DNA from: Rhynchonema sp. JSB1_4
Lineage: Eukaryota > Nematoda > Chromadorea > Monhysterida > Xyalidae
Direction of reading: 5' to 3'
Length of the DNA stretch: 64,000 nucleotides
Assembly (NCBI GenBank): GCA_030248065.1
Contig: JASAMV010005168.1
Span: 1-64,000 of the forward strand
Position 1 is the first letter of the stretch. Every line of letters starts with the position of its first letter. This document shows positions 1 to 13,456 of this stretch, piece after piece. The notes beneath the pieces were generated by a model. The model did not search any database. It was not told the origin of the DNA and saw only the letters and a program-made list of their open reading frames with translations. Both the position numbers and the translations under genes were made by a program.

Positions 1-1598
1 TTCATCGCCAGACTTGTGACACATAAAGGCCACAGATTGTATCGGCTTCGAAACAAAAAAATGAGAGAAACGTCTGGTTTAACAACCTATCAAGGTCCGA
101 AGACCCCAGGTCACAAGTCTCGGGAGCCATACCAATCTGAATACGATATTCAGCCATAAGTGCTCAATGTTAATAGCTGTTGCAAATGTGATATCACCAA
201 GCAATGTATTCTTGGATAGCTTTCAACCAGATATATAACAAGCCCCAATAAATTCTTACGCTTAAGGTTAGAGGTTAAAAAAACCTTTTTTGACGATTCT
301 GGAATGAACAGTCACGTCACCGTGTGCGATTTCGGAATTTTGACCGTTTCTTGTCCACAGTAAGAGATAGTATGATGTTATATATCGTTCGATAGCTACG
401 TTGAGGCTACATCGTGTGATGCTATCAAATGTGCAATAATCTTTAACAGTGACGACTTATAGCCAAATATCTTATTCAGGTTGGCATGGCTGCAGCAGCC
501 GGACCATGGGGTTTGAAGTCTTGAAACTGGTGTAGATTGGTGGGCTGTGCGTTTATTTGACTTTCTCGTTTCCAATGCAATGCAATACGCGGCTTATTCA
601 CATCACATTTCCGTCAATGAATGCAACTATGCAGTTTAGTGGCAATTTCTAGGTCTTTTTCCTCTGTCACGCCGCTATCTAAGTGTTTTCAAATCTAAAA
701 ACCTTATTTTCTGGGGTACTTTCAAAAATGCTCTATTTTATTGCATTTTCATTTCTGCAACACAAAGCGCGACCTCAAAATTTAGAGACAAACTTGCGTT
801 TTCGAAAATGTGGCCGATTTTCTGGAACATTTCAACTTTACTGAGTGAAGCAATGCATTGAGCGACTGAAGTTCTCTGATAGCTTATCCAGAAGCTGTTG
901 TATTCTATCCACGTGTTACTTGACTTTCAACTCATTTGGAAGTTTCTGCACCGGTCGTTCCAATTTGTGCAAAAGTTCACTTCTACCAAGAAATATCGAA
1001 TCGCCAAGGAGCTTAGTCCCGAGCCCTTTAACATGCCCAGTCAGTCAGGTGGTGGACTTGGGACAATAAGGAGTGCGACAGATGGAACAATGCTTGGTTA
1101 CTGAGTCGTGCAAAGGGGCACTATATACGGTTATTGCTTGAATTTGTGATTTTTGAATATGAGACATTTATTTGAGCGTGCTTACAGTGGAAACTTGAGG
1201 ATTTCACTGATTTGTTCGCTGTGCTTTTTGAGGCTAAAGTGCGTAGTGGCTCATTAGATGTTTGCGAATGTCAATGCCATGTCTGCGTCAAGCGTGAATG
1301 AGTCTAGTCACCCCACAAGCGCACAGAATCTTAACGTGGAGACAAAGGGTCAAGACGCGGACTCCAAAACGACAAACGGACAAACTAAATAGACATAATT
1401 GTCCAATTATACGGCATTTTATTTGCCTCCAACTTGATATGCGCCTGAGTGGCAAACAGTATACGTCTCATTCGTCTTTCTTCATTTCACCTTTTCATGT
1501 TTTCATCAAGGCGTTCCTTGGAAAAGATAGAATTCTTGAATTGAGCTGAAAATATTGCCTGGTATCAGTGCTACTCCAACCCCTGACATACGTAAAGC
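1..1598. other. No gene recognised
   Basis: The stretch is AT-rich with only short open frames that lack splice-site or motif support. Upstream exons of the plus-strand gene at 1599-3431 could lie here, but I could not find one with a consistent phase. Confidence 0.4.
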
Positions 1599-3431
1599 AT
1601 GCCGCCAGCACGCTGCAGAACAGCATGTGACTTCAGACGAGCAGACGCCCCAATCAGGCCTAAACCTTTGGCCCTGAATTACGACCGGGACATCTATGCG
1701 CGATTGACGAGTGATTGGAATCAACAGTTGGTGGATGAGATCATCAGGTTGAAGCAGGAGAATGAGATGTTGAGGACGCAGTTGAACAGGGCGCACGAAA
1801 TAAATTCAGGTTGGAAAAAGTATAATGTGCGGATTTGTGATTGGAGGATTCGATGTGGGGTCCATCATTGCCGGCTTATGTTTACTGATGTTGTCAATGC
1901 AAAAGCGTTGTCTGTGTTTCGTGTATTAATTGAACTGCTACGTCGTCGCGCTGCGTTTTTGCAGGCGCGCGCTTCCCACCCCCGCGCCCCGCGAATAACA
2001 GACAGCCAGAAAGCTCGTGCGAAACACAGGCAGTTGCGTTAACAACAATAGCACTAGTCCACGATTGCCGAACAATCTTTCGCGGGAGACGGCAACGTTT
2101 GTTACCATCAACAAGCACGCTATATTGTCACCCCGGGTTGGAAGCCAGGGTCAATTATACGTTAGGTGGTACAAATGACAGCTGTTCTGTGGTTTTTCTT
2201 CTGTTGTGTTCTCAATCTGCTGAGATGCATAAATTTGCAATTATGAATCCGTCGCTATCAACGGACAATTCCGTTGCGTTTTTTGAATAACCTTTGTTTG
2301 GGGGTGCAAGTAGTTCATTTTATTGTACACACATAATGATTGTCGAGGGACCGTTTCGGAAATCCAGAGCAAAAACAATTATGTAGGTCTATCGAACTAT
2401 AGGCGCGCAAGACCGGCCCGTTTCAGGTCCCGTATTACCCGGCAACAGTCAGATGAACTATAGTTTGTTCGAATCAAGCACCCCGTCCGTATCCAATGAT
2501 GATGTCATAAACCAATATTCAACTGTTGTCACCATACCCGCGGCGAAATTGGACCAACTTCGATTGTATGGTGTGAGGGCTCATGCCAAGGTGAAGCGTT
2601 TCTTAAGAATCTGCTGTGCGTCTAATCTTGAAAATCTTAGCCTCCGAAACTTTCGTTCAAGCTAGAGGATACGATCGGTTTCTGATCCGGTACGCCGTTA
2701 ACTTCAAACCCGTGTCCCTTGCTCATCAATTTTTATGTGTAGGCATACCGCGAGCGTCGCAAGTTGAAACGCATGACCAGACGACTAATTGGTCTACAGC
2801 ACGTGCTGCGTACCGAACCTGATGTTTCACGACCAGACATATTCGCGAATTTGTCAGAATTTGTAGAGTTGATTTGCCCGAAACGACTACGGAAACACGT
2901 GCATGAGCCGGATGGGCTTTTGGTTAGGCATTGTCGTTGTTGGTGGTCTTGTCGTGGTCGGCTAATTGTTGAGTCGTCAACGCAAATGGTCAACACTGGT
3001 CGTCAACGCAGCCCAGCCCGCGTGTGTGCTGTGTAACGCACGTGGTTGTGTGCATTTGACGCTCCGACGACATCAGACCAAAGTATGGAGCCCTTCTTAA
3101 ATGAAAGCAATGAAAATAATATTAGTGCCATGTCCTTGACATTGGCAAAAGATGCAGCCAACACAATGGATAGCCCGACGATCATCGTTGACGACTTTGC
3201 GTTGGCGACCAGCGTTGACCATGTTATGCGTCGTATAAGCCGAATCGTCATATCGTATAATCATCGTATAGTCGTCGATAACCCTGTCAGGAACAGTTCA
3301 CGCGGGATGTTTTCGAACGGCTTGCCAACGACGGTGGTCAAATGCTTGTTGATGATGCGCAAATGAACAAAACGGCACCGTTGGATGACGAACAACTTTA
3401 CGCCGAGTTGGGACTGACGGACAGTCCGTGA
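1599..3431 (+). CDS. Unrecognised multi-exon gene, 3' part, coiled-coil and basic segments
   Basis: I do not recognise this protein. A phase-consistent chain of candidate exons is: 1629-1810 (or start codon at 1599), an exon from about 1964, 2427-2590, 2743 to about 2938, 3077-3222 and 3291-3431 (TGA). The first exon has a leucine heptad pattern (EIIRLKQENEMLRTQL), likely a coiled coil. The exon at 2743 opens with a strongly basic stretch (YRERRKLKRMTRR) followed by predicted helix. The last exon is acidic and ends ELGLTDSP. Joins at 2590/2743 and 3222/3291 keep frame; the donor near 2938 and the end of the 1964 exon are uncertain. The basic plus coiled-coil plus acidic layout would suit a nuclear protein, but that is inference. 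The 5' end is not resolved. Confidence 0.5.
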
Positions 3432-4147
3432 GCTTTGCAGGGCTCGCAATGGTGATTACGGCTGCTGTAAATATAGTTTGGGAATACAGTCCTCCCTCCC
3501 TGTGGTGGCATGATTTGCGAACTTACATTGTATACACTAACCCTTGATTGAGAACCAATTTGTTGTTCACAACAGAGTCGCACCACACGAGGACAGACTG
3601 GCCTGCCTTTTTCTTATTGCTTCTTGCCGCTGCTGTTGGTGAGCTGAACACCGGTGATACGTTATACCCTATTGTCAAGCAGGTTTTGTGCACGTCTTGT
3701 GTTTCGTCGGTGAGGATTTTGAACAAAAATTTATACAAGTCAATTCGTGATTCTGTACTTGATTTATTTTATTTCATTCGCGTTGAACTTCAGTAACGTT
3801 GGTCGAACGAAGCACAAAAAGAGCGTGTGTGGCACAGGTTTTGGCTAAACATCAACTGATAATATCCGAAACGCAGAATAACAAGAAAGAGAGAGGTTCG
3901 GAAAACTTGAAAAATACGTATCAAACCACAAAGAAACACACCGAAATACATATTATGCGCGACCAAACAATCATCACGAAAGCACACATTTACAGTAGCT
4001 GTACAATACATCCACGAGATACGCACATGGTCTCAGATAAAAATGTGTAGCCTGGTTGTTGAGTTGAAAATTGATCATTTTAATTTTTTGATCGTTGATT
4101 TTTGAACTCAACAGCCAGACATCTCAACAGTGAAAAAAGCGAGAAAA
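3432..4147. other. Intergenic, convergent 3' ends
   Basis: This lies between the stop codon of the plus-strand gene at 3431 and the stop codon of the minus-strand claudin-like gene at 4148. It should hold both 3' UTRs. I see no further gene. Confidence 0.4.
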
Positions 4148-6417
4148 TCAAACGGAAGTTTGATGTTTGGGCCATGTTTTGCCCGACTGTTTCGTCCTTC
4201 GGTCGTGGATGAAGGACAATATTGACACGGCAACTGTGAAGATGAAGTTTCCAAGATAGGCTGCGATTGCAGCCACTGCACACCAGAATGCGTAGCCTTT
4301 CTGCTGCTGAAAAGGGCATATGGGTGATGTTTCATGATAAAAGATGTTCTTTGTGCTATTTTATTACTTTTTTGTTTACACAGACAGTGTTATGCTCAGT
4401 TTTCAGGTGTTTTCGTCGTAATGTGGCCATCTGGTTCATTGGCACTGACGATGTCCTGGTACATCGCTCAACTGTGAAAACAGGCTGGGATAGACGCTGA
4501 GACAAATTCGTATTTTCGTGCAACTCCGGTGGTTTTCCTGTACTAAACACCACCACAACTGCTTTTTTCAAACATTTCGATTTCTGTGACCTTGCATTCA
4601 CACGTCAATTTGAAATCATGACTGGCACATGCACGCACACCGCGCGCGGCGTACCGAAAAACTTTTCTCAAGGTCTCTAACTTGATTATGAATTTTGTGT
4701 GACGACAGGCCATGATCGAAAGAAGGTAAAAGAACTCTTGCGCAGCTAAACGTTGTGATTTATTGAAAAATTCAAAAGTGACGAAAATTTCTGAAAACCA
4801 CAGATATGGAAACTGAATGAAAGCGACACCAACCGTATAGACGCCCTTGTGACCAGTAATGCGAAGGTTTTCGTAGTCGTGTCCGTTGATGAAAAACACG
4901 GCGACTGCGGCGGCTTGGAAGACCACTGAAACATCACATACATACGTCCAAGTAAAACTCTCTGCTGTCGCTATGCACAGATGTGACGAAACTCTGCTTA
5001 TGGGTGGAATTTTCGAAACGGTGTAAAGGTCAGTTGGGCGTAAAGGTCAGTGTAAAGTTCGGTCGAAAGCTCGGTCGGCGTAGCTCGGCGTAAACGTGAA
5101 ACATTGCCTGTTATTAACGTGGAATGTTTCAAGTTTACACCGAGGTCTTTCACACTGAGCTGTCGACCGAGCTTTTCACCGACCTAAACACCCAACTGAC
5201 CTTTACACCGTTTCGAAAATATCACCCTATGAAGTTTGCACGCAGTGATGTTACCAACAATGTTCCATACAGCCCAGCAGTAAGATCTGCTGGTGTGGGG
5301 CTTTTTGGAGGCAATTTGCCAGAGGCGTGCGCACTGAGGAGCCCTGGCGCCTCGGTCTGTCTGGGGGCGGGGGCGAAATAGACCAACATTACTGCACCCA
5401 GTACACATTCGTTTTGGGGCTATGTACTTGTATGCTATTGGTAGTGAAATTTAAAAAAAGACGATTAGAAATTCAAACAATAATTTGAACCAACGTGCAA
5501 GCAGTGATCCGGCAGCCCATCCGATGGTGAACCATTTGTTACAGAAACCACAGAAGGACACCAACAATGAGAAGACAGCCATCAGGAATGATGCGGCCAA
5601 AAGGATGATAACGGTGCGATGCCAGCCTGGAATTCATTAAAATTGAGCTTCATATAAGTCTAAGAAACGGACACCTTTCTCAACACCTATCTAAAATGTT
5701 CTCAAATGCCGAGGAACGCCAAATAAACTCCACCCCACCCCGCTCGAATCATTACATGACGAATGTCATGTTCAGAAACAGTTGCAAACCATCAGTGTGC
5801 CCTGTGCCCCGTGCCTGTTTGAGTTGGGCTGCAGGCTTCTTGCGAAAGGCGCAAACAAGGGAAAAATATATGTTAGTCCGTCTAAGCCTTCGGCTGCAGT
5901 TGAATTTCAGGCTTGGCTTAGACTCAGGCTTTGGCTTTCAGTCCAAGAAACGACCCCTTCAACCGTCCCTCACCTTGGAGTACATGCTGTCGTTCATGTG
6001 GTTGATGTTGTCCCAGTGCCGAGTCCTGTGTGTGCACGTCCATTGGCTCTTTGAGGTCACAATTCCAATCATCTGGATCTGGTGAGCCCAACAACGACCC
6101 TGAGATTGTGAAACATCTGGTTGCTTGTTATGGTATGTAAGTCATGACAAAGCGACAACCATCGGTCACTATATAAAAAATCAGTTTCTCACCTACCCAA
6201 TTTAAAAAGCCAACAATTTCCCAAATTTGAGAGAACACCAACCTCCTTTGATGCAGTACATCCAGAGTCCGTGTTGATGGATCTGTTTATTCTCCGTGAT
6301 CTCCACAACATGCCATCCAGGGAATACGGCACACACAACTGTGAGTATCAGACCCGTGACCAGCAGTGCTGTACTGCACACCATCAGGGTGATTCGCATA
6401 ATGTTCGTGCAACCCAT
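4148..6417 (-). CDS. Claudin/PMP22-family four-pass membrane protein
   Basis: Five exons chain in frame: 6417-6243, 6078-5974, 5626-5495, 4925-4834 and 4306-4148, giving about 220 aa, the usual size for claudin/PMP22/EMP proteins. Exon 1 holds TM1 and the start of extracellular loop 1, with a GLW..C-like motif (GLWMYCIKGG). Exon 2 completes that loop, exon 3 carries TM2 (TVIILLAASFLMAVFSLLVS), exon 4 TM3 and exon 5 TM4. Three of the four donors are GTTGGT and phases agree at every join. The tail ends in QTSV, a class I PDZ-ligand pattern (T at -2, V at 0), as expected for a junction or scaffold-bound protein. An alternative start nine codons upstream (6444) is in frame. Family assignment is by topology and motif; the exact subfamily is open. 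Confidence 0.85.
5002..5227. mobile_element. Short TIR element, family H1, copy 1 (Harbinger-like)
   Basis: Inverted ends begin GGGTGGAATTTTCGAAACGG and end with the complement (ending TATCACCC). A 3-bp target duplication TAT flanks both ends. It lies in intron 3 of the claudin-like gene and has no coding capacity. A second copy is at 22112-22711. The 3-bp AT-rich duplication and GGG start suit PIF/Harbinger; this is inference. Confidence 0.75.
5260..5411. repeat. Dispersed repeat D1, copy 1
   Basis: About 150 bp here are clearly similar to 53405-53560 (shared runs include GAGCCCTGGCGCCTCGGTCT). Both copies lie in introns, here of the claudin-like gene. There is no tRNA-like box or terminal repeat that would name the class. 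Confidence 0.6.
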
Positions 6418-6444
6418 TGTCAACAGTTGGATCGTGTTTTGCAA

Positions 6445-9400
6445 GTGAGGATCTCTTTTCGAGGTTGATCGCTTTGTTGCGAATTCAGTAATTGATTTTC
6501 TTCTGAAATTTTACAAATTCGTAATGACATTGTTTTGGACTGACATTGCTGTGGGTTATACCTGCTACCGAGACCAAAGATTTCCGCAATGGTGTGTAAT
6601 GCGGACAGTGAAAAAACTGGACACAATGGTGACTAAGCAATGACGATACTAAACTACATACATGTATACCGCAGTTAGTAAAACGACGCGTTTTTTATGT
6701 GATCGGAATTGCGTGACTCACTGAAATGGAAAGTGAGTGCATTATTTCGAAACCGTTAACAGGATGGATTTATAAAAAAATCTGCCTCCCAAAGTTTCAG
6801 TTGTGTATACTCCAAGTACAAGACTGATCACAGAAGTTGTTGTTTTCAAACAAACAGTTGAGTTTTGCAGTACACGAAACTTTTGATTCACATCTTTGGC
6901 CCAAATAATTCGCCAACAATGCAACGGAAGTAAGAAAGGTAGGCACACACTTATCGGACAGAAACGGTCATAATTTTTTGTGTGGAATGAGAAAATTGCA
7001 GCATTTTGGCCGCAAAACACGGTCATTAGGCATGGACATTAAAGAAGTTGAAGTTCATAAAAACATGTTAAGTTCAGTCTAGCGAAATCAGAGCGGAAGA
7101 CTAGTGCTTTAGAATGGAGGTTTTTGTTCAGCAAAGGCTTTACACAGCCCGCAGACAAAGCGAAAGCTTATCGGAGAGTTGTGTAAAATTTTACCCCTTG
7201 GTTTTCTGTTTGAAAACGTCTCTGACTGCAAAGTGTAAAAGAAGTGGAAACGATTTTGTCGGAAAACAAGCATCGTATTGTGTACATACACCAAACTTGG
7301 CGCACCGCCTTGTAACCAGACTTACTACTCTGAAATGTGTAAAAAAAACAAGCACCAACTAATATCTACTGAGTATACTGCGTTCAAAAACGTGCCACAA
7401 CAAAACCACTCCTTCACTGTTCATTAGCCAGAGAACTTGTGAATTCACAACTCACTTGTCAACTATGAAAAACAATAAAGGGGCGCTACAGTGCAGTGAC
7501 AGTAATTCTTTCGGGAAGGACGGATTTCGAGCAAAAGACCACACAGAACCACTCTTGTTGTGATGCAACAACAGAATGGACGTTTTGAACAGACCACACT
7601 GAAACGTCAACAGTAACGGTCCTGCTGGAAATCATCGGGTGACTAAAAGCAGCCGTTTTTTAGACGCGGCAAAGCGCCAAATGCTGCTGGAATGTTTGGC
7701 AGCAATTGTGGCTTATTGGGTACCAGGAGTGTGTTGGTCAGAATTTAGATAAAGATGAACTGTCCCAAATGTACTCTAATTTGCACCCGACAAATCACGG
7801 AATAATTTTGTTAGCCAGCCCACCGTATCGTGGCCGCTAGCTTTCGAGGTGTTTTAGTTGGTGAAGAAGTCATTTTTCATTTTTGGCGCAGTGGAGATCT
7901 GGGTTTGTTGATTGCGTTTACACCGATCTGTACAACTGAGGTTTTGGACTTCACACTGAGGTTTTTAGTTGTTTTGAAGGTGACACAAAGGACCGAACGT
8001 TAGGCAAGAAGTCGCAAAGATTCTGGCAGTTGCCTGGAACCTCAAAAACACAAAACTGTTAGAGATGGGAACCCGGAATCTGGGCGGGCGGCATAAGCAG
8101 GGAATGAAAAATGAATGTCTTTGTTGTTAGTCAAAACTTGAAAAAACATTTGTACGTTTTCACACGTGAGAGCGCTGTGGTATGTTGTTGAGTTGAGAAA
8201 AAGTTGACCCCTCGCGTTATCGGGTTTCAGTTGAGCTCAGGTTACGGCAAAACATGCGAATGTTCAGTGGGCAAAGATGGAGTTTGCTGCGTAACCATAC
8301 TAAAAACCAAACCGCAGTCGGTGGTATCGTATCTGAAATGATGTCACTCTGTGCTGCTTTCTGGGCACCTTCAAATCTAAACCGTTCAGTCAGAAAAATT
8401 AGGAACTTCTAGCATTTGGCGAAATTTTAAATTGAATGTCCAAATGACCATTATTACAAAATAACGTGACCTGTCCAAAGAATGTCAAACACGAAAATTG
8501 AAACCGTTATCGCATGAAAAGGCATACGATAATGAACGGAGGATGCGTCGATGCGTATTGGATAAAACCTTGACACCAATAATTTTGAGATGATATGCAC
8601 GGATTTTTGCAACTTTTAGCGACGGATAAAAACGCGTCAAAATCAACTTTGAATCGATGGTGTAAAATGTCGGTACATGCATATTTTAGTTTGACTGCGT
8701 CTATATATGTAGTTGGGGCAAAATGGGGGCAGATTTCAATTATTACGCCGCGCTATGTGGGTACATGCATGATATTCAGGACATTATAACGGATAGCACA
8801 CAATTTCAATAAAACTTTGACGCACGTTTTTGTCACGAAAAAGCGTTGATAATCGTCCATAAACATAAAGCATGACATTTGATGAAAGGATATTATTATC
8901 AATTTTAAATTTTGATCGGAAACTATGATAAAAACTCATGATAACAATCTCTGAATATAACAGGATGTTGCTTGCCTTTCAACTAGATTAATTCGACGAA
9001 AATAATGAGAATGCAGGTGCACATTGTTAGACGAACGCAGTTGACTGCTGACGGAACAACATTTTAAAATCAAGTTTATGGATACGGATCTTGAATTATT
9101 ATTACATGTACATACATTTGTCGCGCAGCTTTACAATGCACAAATCTATAACGTCAAACTTGTGCGCGTTATGCAATGGGCCCACTTTGGATTTGAAAGT
9201 CGAAACCAAACGCACAAACACGGATCCGTAACATTATATGATGAACGTTAAACATAAATGTGACATAAGAAATCACGGCGCAGGGAGGGAAATATACAAA
9301 TTCCAAAGTTTATCTCTACGTCGATGTACATAGTGTAGGTATAGTCGAACACAAAGCCATAGCTCGCGCGCAGAAATATAATTCCAAGAGTGTTTACAAC

Positions 9401-9835
9401 ACTGCCCGACTTGCATTATGATCATAGGTATATGCGTACGTTATACACTGGTGAAATTGCAATTTATATGAAAAGAGGGTGCTGAGAGTGAGTCACCCTT
9501 GAAAATAATGCGGGTTTGTGTATAATCATTCAAACATTCATTCAGATGACGCGCAGCAAGACCGAACTTGTACAGTATGACTCATTGACAACACACGCAT
9601 GCGTGCAAGCACATACCGAAGTTTCCCATCAGCTATTTTTTGCTTTGGTATAGGTGATGTCATGTTTTTGTTTTGGTTCTCATGCCAAAAGAAAATCTGT
9701 CTTGTGATCTTTCAAAATACGGAGATTGTTTACATTTGTCGGGATGTGCGTTGGTATTGAATACATACAGTACCTACTGCGTGTGTGGGTTATGGGAAGG
9801 GATTGCGATTGCACAACTGAATAGTTATACACAAA
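6445..9835. other. Gene-poor region, nothing recognised
   Basis: The region carries scattered short open frames on both strands, with no motif, exon chain or terminal repeat that I can support. The promoter of the claudin-like gene presumably lies at its left edge. Confidence 0.4.
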
Positions 9836-10468
9836 AAGAAAAATGCCTGCTGTCGCGCGGCAAGAATCAGGATATGGTTCTCGGTATCATGCTGGTCGCA
9901 TATAAAACACCTATACAAGATTGTTGACTCCCCAAAGTAAAAAGACATCAGTGGTTACGCACAGGAGCAAAAGGCGACTAAAAACATCACCGAAACAGAA
10001 GAAAAGCTTATTTGCCAAAAAATCAACAGGATTTAGAAAGAGGCATTGCATTCCTTTCGAAAAGTGAATTAAAAAGCAATACGCCATCAGGGAACCATAT
10101 TGCGGCCAATAGCGCAATGAGGCGACGACGGCAAGCTGTCACAGATTCGATTCGTACCAGTAACTGCATAAAGAGTGGGTAAAACGATTATGCGTTGGCC
10201 GCAATATGGTTCCTTGATGGCGTATCGCTTTTTAATTCACTTTTCGAAAGGAATGCAATGCCTCTTGCTAAATCCTGTTGATTTTTTGGCAAATAAGCTT
10301 TTCTTCTGTTTCGGTGATGTTTTTAGTCGCCTTTTGCTCCTGTGCGTAACCACTGATGTCTTTTTACTTTGGGGAGTCAACAATCTTGTATAGGTGTTTT
10401 ATATGCGACCAGCATGATACCGAGAACCATATCCTGATTCTTGCCGCGCGACAGCAGGCATTTTTCTT
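9836..10468. repeat. Large near-perfect hairpin, arms of about 280 bp
   Basis: Arms 9836-10118 and 10188-10468 are inverted copies with only scattered mismatches and a loop of about 70 bp. Both arms read as the same open frame of about 68 codons because they are copies; I see no reason to call it a gene. It may be a foldback element, a palindromic duplication or an assembly artefact. Confidence 0.8.
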
Positions 10469-10654
10469 CTTGTATTTTTGTTTTATATCGAGCAAGCGCA
10501 TTTTCTCATTCGGTGGACGGTACATATGATCACACTGATAATTCGTTCACTATACAGAGGAATTCACTATGTAAAGGTTCACCTTGTGGTGGTTTTACTG
10601 TATTCATGTTACTGTTTTACACCTCAATCAAGTCAGAGCTAAAAAAGCGATGTC

Positions 10655-11945
10655 ACCGTCGGGTCCCCGACCCCAGAGACATAAACAGCAGACACATTAT
10701 TGGAGATCAGATCACTATTGCACTATTTATTCGCATTGATCAATACTGAGTTCCGGTTCTAGTTCCGGTTCTGGCTCCCAAAAGTTCCAGATTTAAAAAC
10801 CAATGCCACCGTTGGGTTTCTCGACCCCGAAAACCTATATACCGCACGCACTGTCGTTATGATCAGGCCAGTATTGTGCGACTTATTTGCATGGATAAAT
10901 TCTGAGTTCCGGTTCCAGTTTCGGTTCTGGCTCCGGAGAGCTCCGGATTCAAAAACTAATGTCGCCATTGTATTTCTCGACCCCAAAAACCTATATATCG
11001 CCCCCACTTTCTTCATGATCAGGGCAGCATTGTGCTGTTTATTCACGTGAATCAGTTTTGAGTTCCGGTTCTAGTTCCGGTTCTGGCTCCAAAAAGTTAC
11101 GGATTTAAAAACCAATGTCACCATTAGATTTCTCGTCCCCGAAAACCTATATATCGCCCCCACTTTCTTCATGATCAGGGCAGCATTGTGTTGTTTATTC
11201 ACGTGAATCAGTTTTGAGTTCCGGTTCTAGTTCCGGTTCTGTCTCCAAAAAGTTACGGATTTAAAAACCAATGTCACCATTAGATTTCTCGACCCCGAAA
11301 ACCTATATACCGCACGCACTGTCTTTATGATTAGACCAGTATTGTGCGACTTATTTGCATGGCTAAATATTGAGTTCCGGTTCCAGTTCCGGTTCTGGCT
11401 CCGAAGAGCTCCGGATTCAAAAACCAATGTCACCATTAGATTTCTCGTCCCCGAAAACCTATATATCGCCCCCACTTTCTTCATGATCAGGGCAGCATTG
11501 TGTTGTTTATTCACGTGAATCAGTTTTGAGTTCCGGTTCTAGTTCCGGTTCTGTCTCCAAAAAGTTACGGATTTAAAAACCAATGTCACCATTAGATTTC
11601 TCGACCCCGAAAACCTATATACCGCACGCACTGTCTTTATGATTAGACCAGTATTGTGCGACTTATTTGCATGGCTAAATATTGAGTTCCGGTTCCAGTT
11701 CCGGTTCTGGCTCCGAAGAGCTCCGGATTCAAAAACCAATGTCACCATTAGATTTCTCGACCCCGAAAACCTATATACCGGACGCACTGTCTTTATGACC
11801 AGACCAGTATTGTGCGACTTATTTGCATGGCTAAATACTGAGTTCCGGTTCCAGTTCCGGTTCTGGCTCCGAAAAGTACTGGATCCAAAAACCAATGTCA
11901 CCACCGAATTTCTCGACCTTCAAAACCCCCGGTACCGCGGCAGAT
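10655..11945. repeat. Tandem satellite, unit about 155 bp, eight copies
   Basis: The marker GAGTTCCGGTTC recurs at about 10750, 10905, 11059, 11217, 11372, 11529, 11684 and 11840, a period of 154-158 bp. Two variants alternate. One reads TAGTTCCGGTTCTGTCTCC; the other reads CAGTTCCGGTTCTGGCTCC. From about 11217 the order is B-A-B-A-A, so a dimer is starting to form. Open frames on both strands simply follow the repeat. Confidence 0.9.
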
Positions 11946-11990
11946 TTCTCGTCCGATGCATCCCTGAGTTTTGAACGAACATTTTGCCGG

Positions 11991-11997
11991 AAAAAAA

Positions 11998-12029
<32 letters not shown>

Positions 12030-12040
12030 AGAAGAAGAAC
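11991..12040. repeat. AAAG/AAG microsatellite
   Basis: A run of AAAG units passes into AAG units just after the satellite block. Confidence 0.9.
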
Positions 12041-13456
12041 GTTTTTGCACTTTTTGACAGGCGTTGGGTACCGTAACTCCACGACGCCGGTACCGATCAA
12101 CGTCAAATTTTGAACGCAGATGTAGGGTGGCCTAAGGCACCTTGTGGTTAAATATTGAAACCATCGGTGCTTTGTTGTGGAATTACTGGCCAGTGAAAAA
12201 TTTTTCTGCCGGCACTAACTCCGGACAACCATATGGGACATGCGCTACCGCGCATGCCCCGACAAGACTGCAAATGAAATAACAGACTATGGCTGGCGTG
12301 CTACAACGACACAAAACATCTTCAAAATTTCCTCATGTCAGGTAATCACAACGGTGTGTACATTGTTTACGCAAACGTACCGAAAATGACCAGTTCAAAA
12401 AGGCGGTAAAAAGACCAAACTAAACAGCAACATTCGAAAAACTCGTTTTTCGACCATCACAAATGCGCATATAGCTCTCCGTAAAAGAAATGATAACACA
12501 ACACAGTGACGACACGACAGTAAACCCACATGCATTTTCAAATTGAACGTAAATCGTGCCTTCGGAAGAAGCCATGTGCACACAACAGTTGCACGACATA
12601 AAATGAAGAAAAGCGTTGGTGCGACGGATTTTTGAGTACAAAATCATTTAACAAGACCACATGAAAATGATTTGGTCTAAACCCGTAATCGGACCGAACA
12701 ATTTCAATCTCAGATTTCGGGTGGAGTACAAACGCAGTAAAAAAGCCAGAGCATGTTTGTACACAGCATGACACGACGATGCGAACATGAAAACGTATAC
12801 AAAACACAGCAGCAGAGAAAGAGGGCAAAAATTAGTTGCGAAGCGGTCCGCGTTACGGTCACATGATACACACGGACACTGTTATTCCATCCAGAGGCAA
12901 ACATGGCACCGCTGACACAAACGATAAAAATTCGTAAATTTGTAGTAGAAGTGCCGGTCGGTGCAATATTTTTCACTGTGCATGTACAGTAGCTGTGCGC
13001 GCTGTGATCGAGGGTACGCACGTGCACTCCAAAGTGTTATGTACCAGACAAATGAACAAAAAAATGTAACGTTCAAATCATGATTGAAAATTCAGCAGCA
13101 GCAGATCTGATTTGACATATAATACAACTGAACGCATTCATTAGTGGTGGGTCCAACAGTAGCAGGAAACAAGGTGTGTGAGTCATTCTAAATATACCTT
13201 GGTATCAATACACAGATGAATATCGAATTTTATGCGCGTCTATTTCATTCATAGAAAAAAATTGCCCTTTATTCCGTGTGTGGTGGGCTGCCAAGTGGTT
13301 GATCTGCCCACACATTCGCACACCTGTGTGCGCAACCTGTGACTCACTTGGTCCTGGTCGGCGGTCGCGGGTATATTTGCAGGTGAGACACGTGGTCGCT
13401 TGTTCGTTTGGGAGGTTCATAGGGGGCGGCTTTTGCGTATTTGAATGTTTTTCATA
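12041..13456. other. Intergenic, nothing recognised
   Basis: Only short unsupported open frames occur. I see no terminal repeats or exon chain. Confidence 0.4.

Noticed and set aside
9911..10393. Two matching 68-72-codon frames
   Set aside because: They are the two arms of one hairpin; hydrophobic character alone does not support a gene.
11539..12106. Long open frames in the satellite on both strands
   Set aside because: They repeat exactly with the 155-bp unit and occur in antisense too, so they are a by-product of the repeat.
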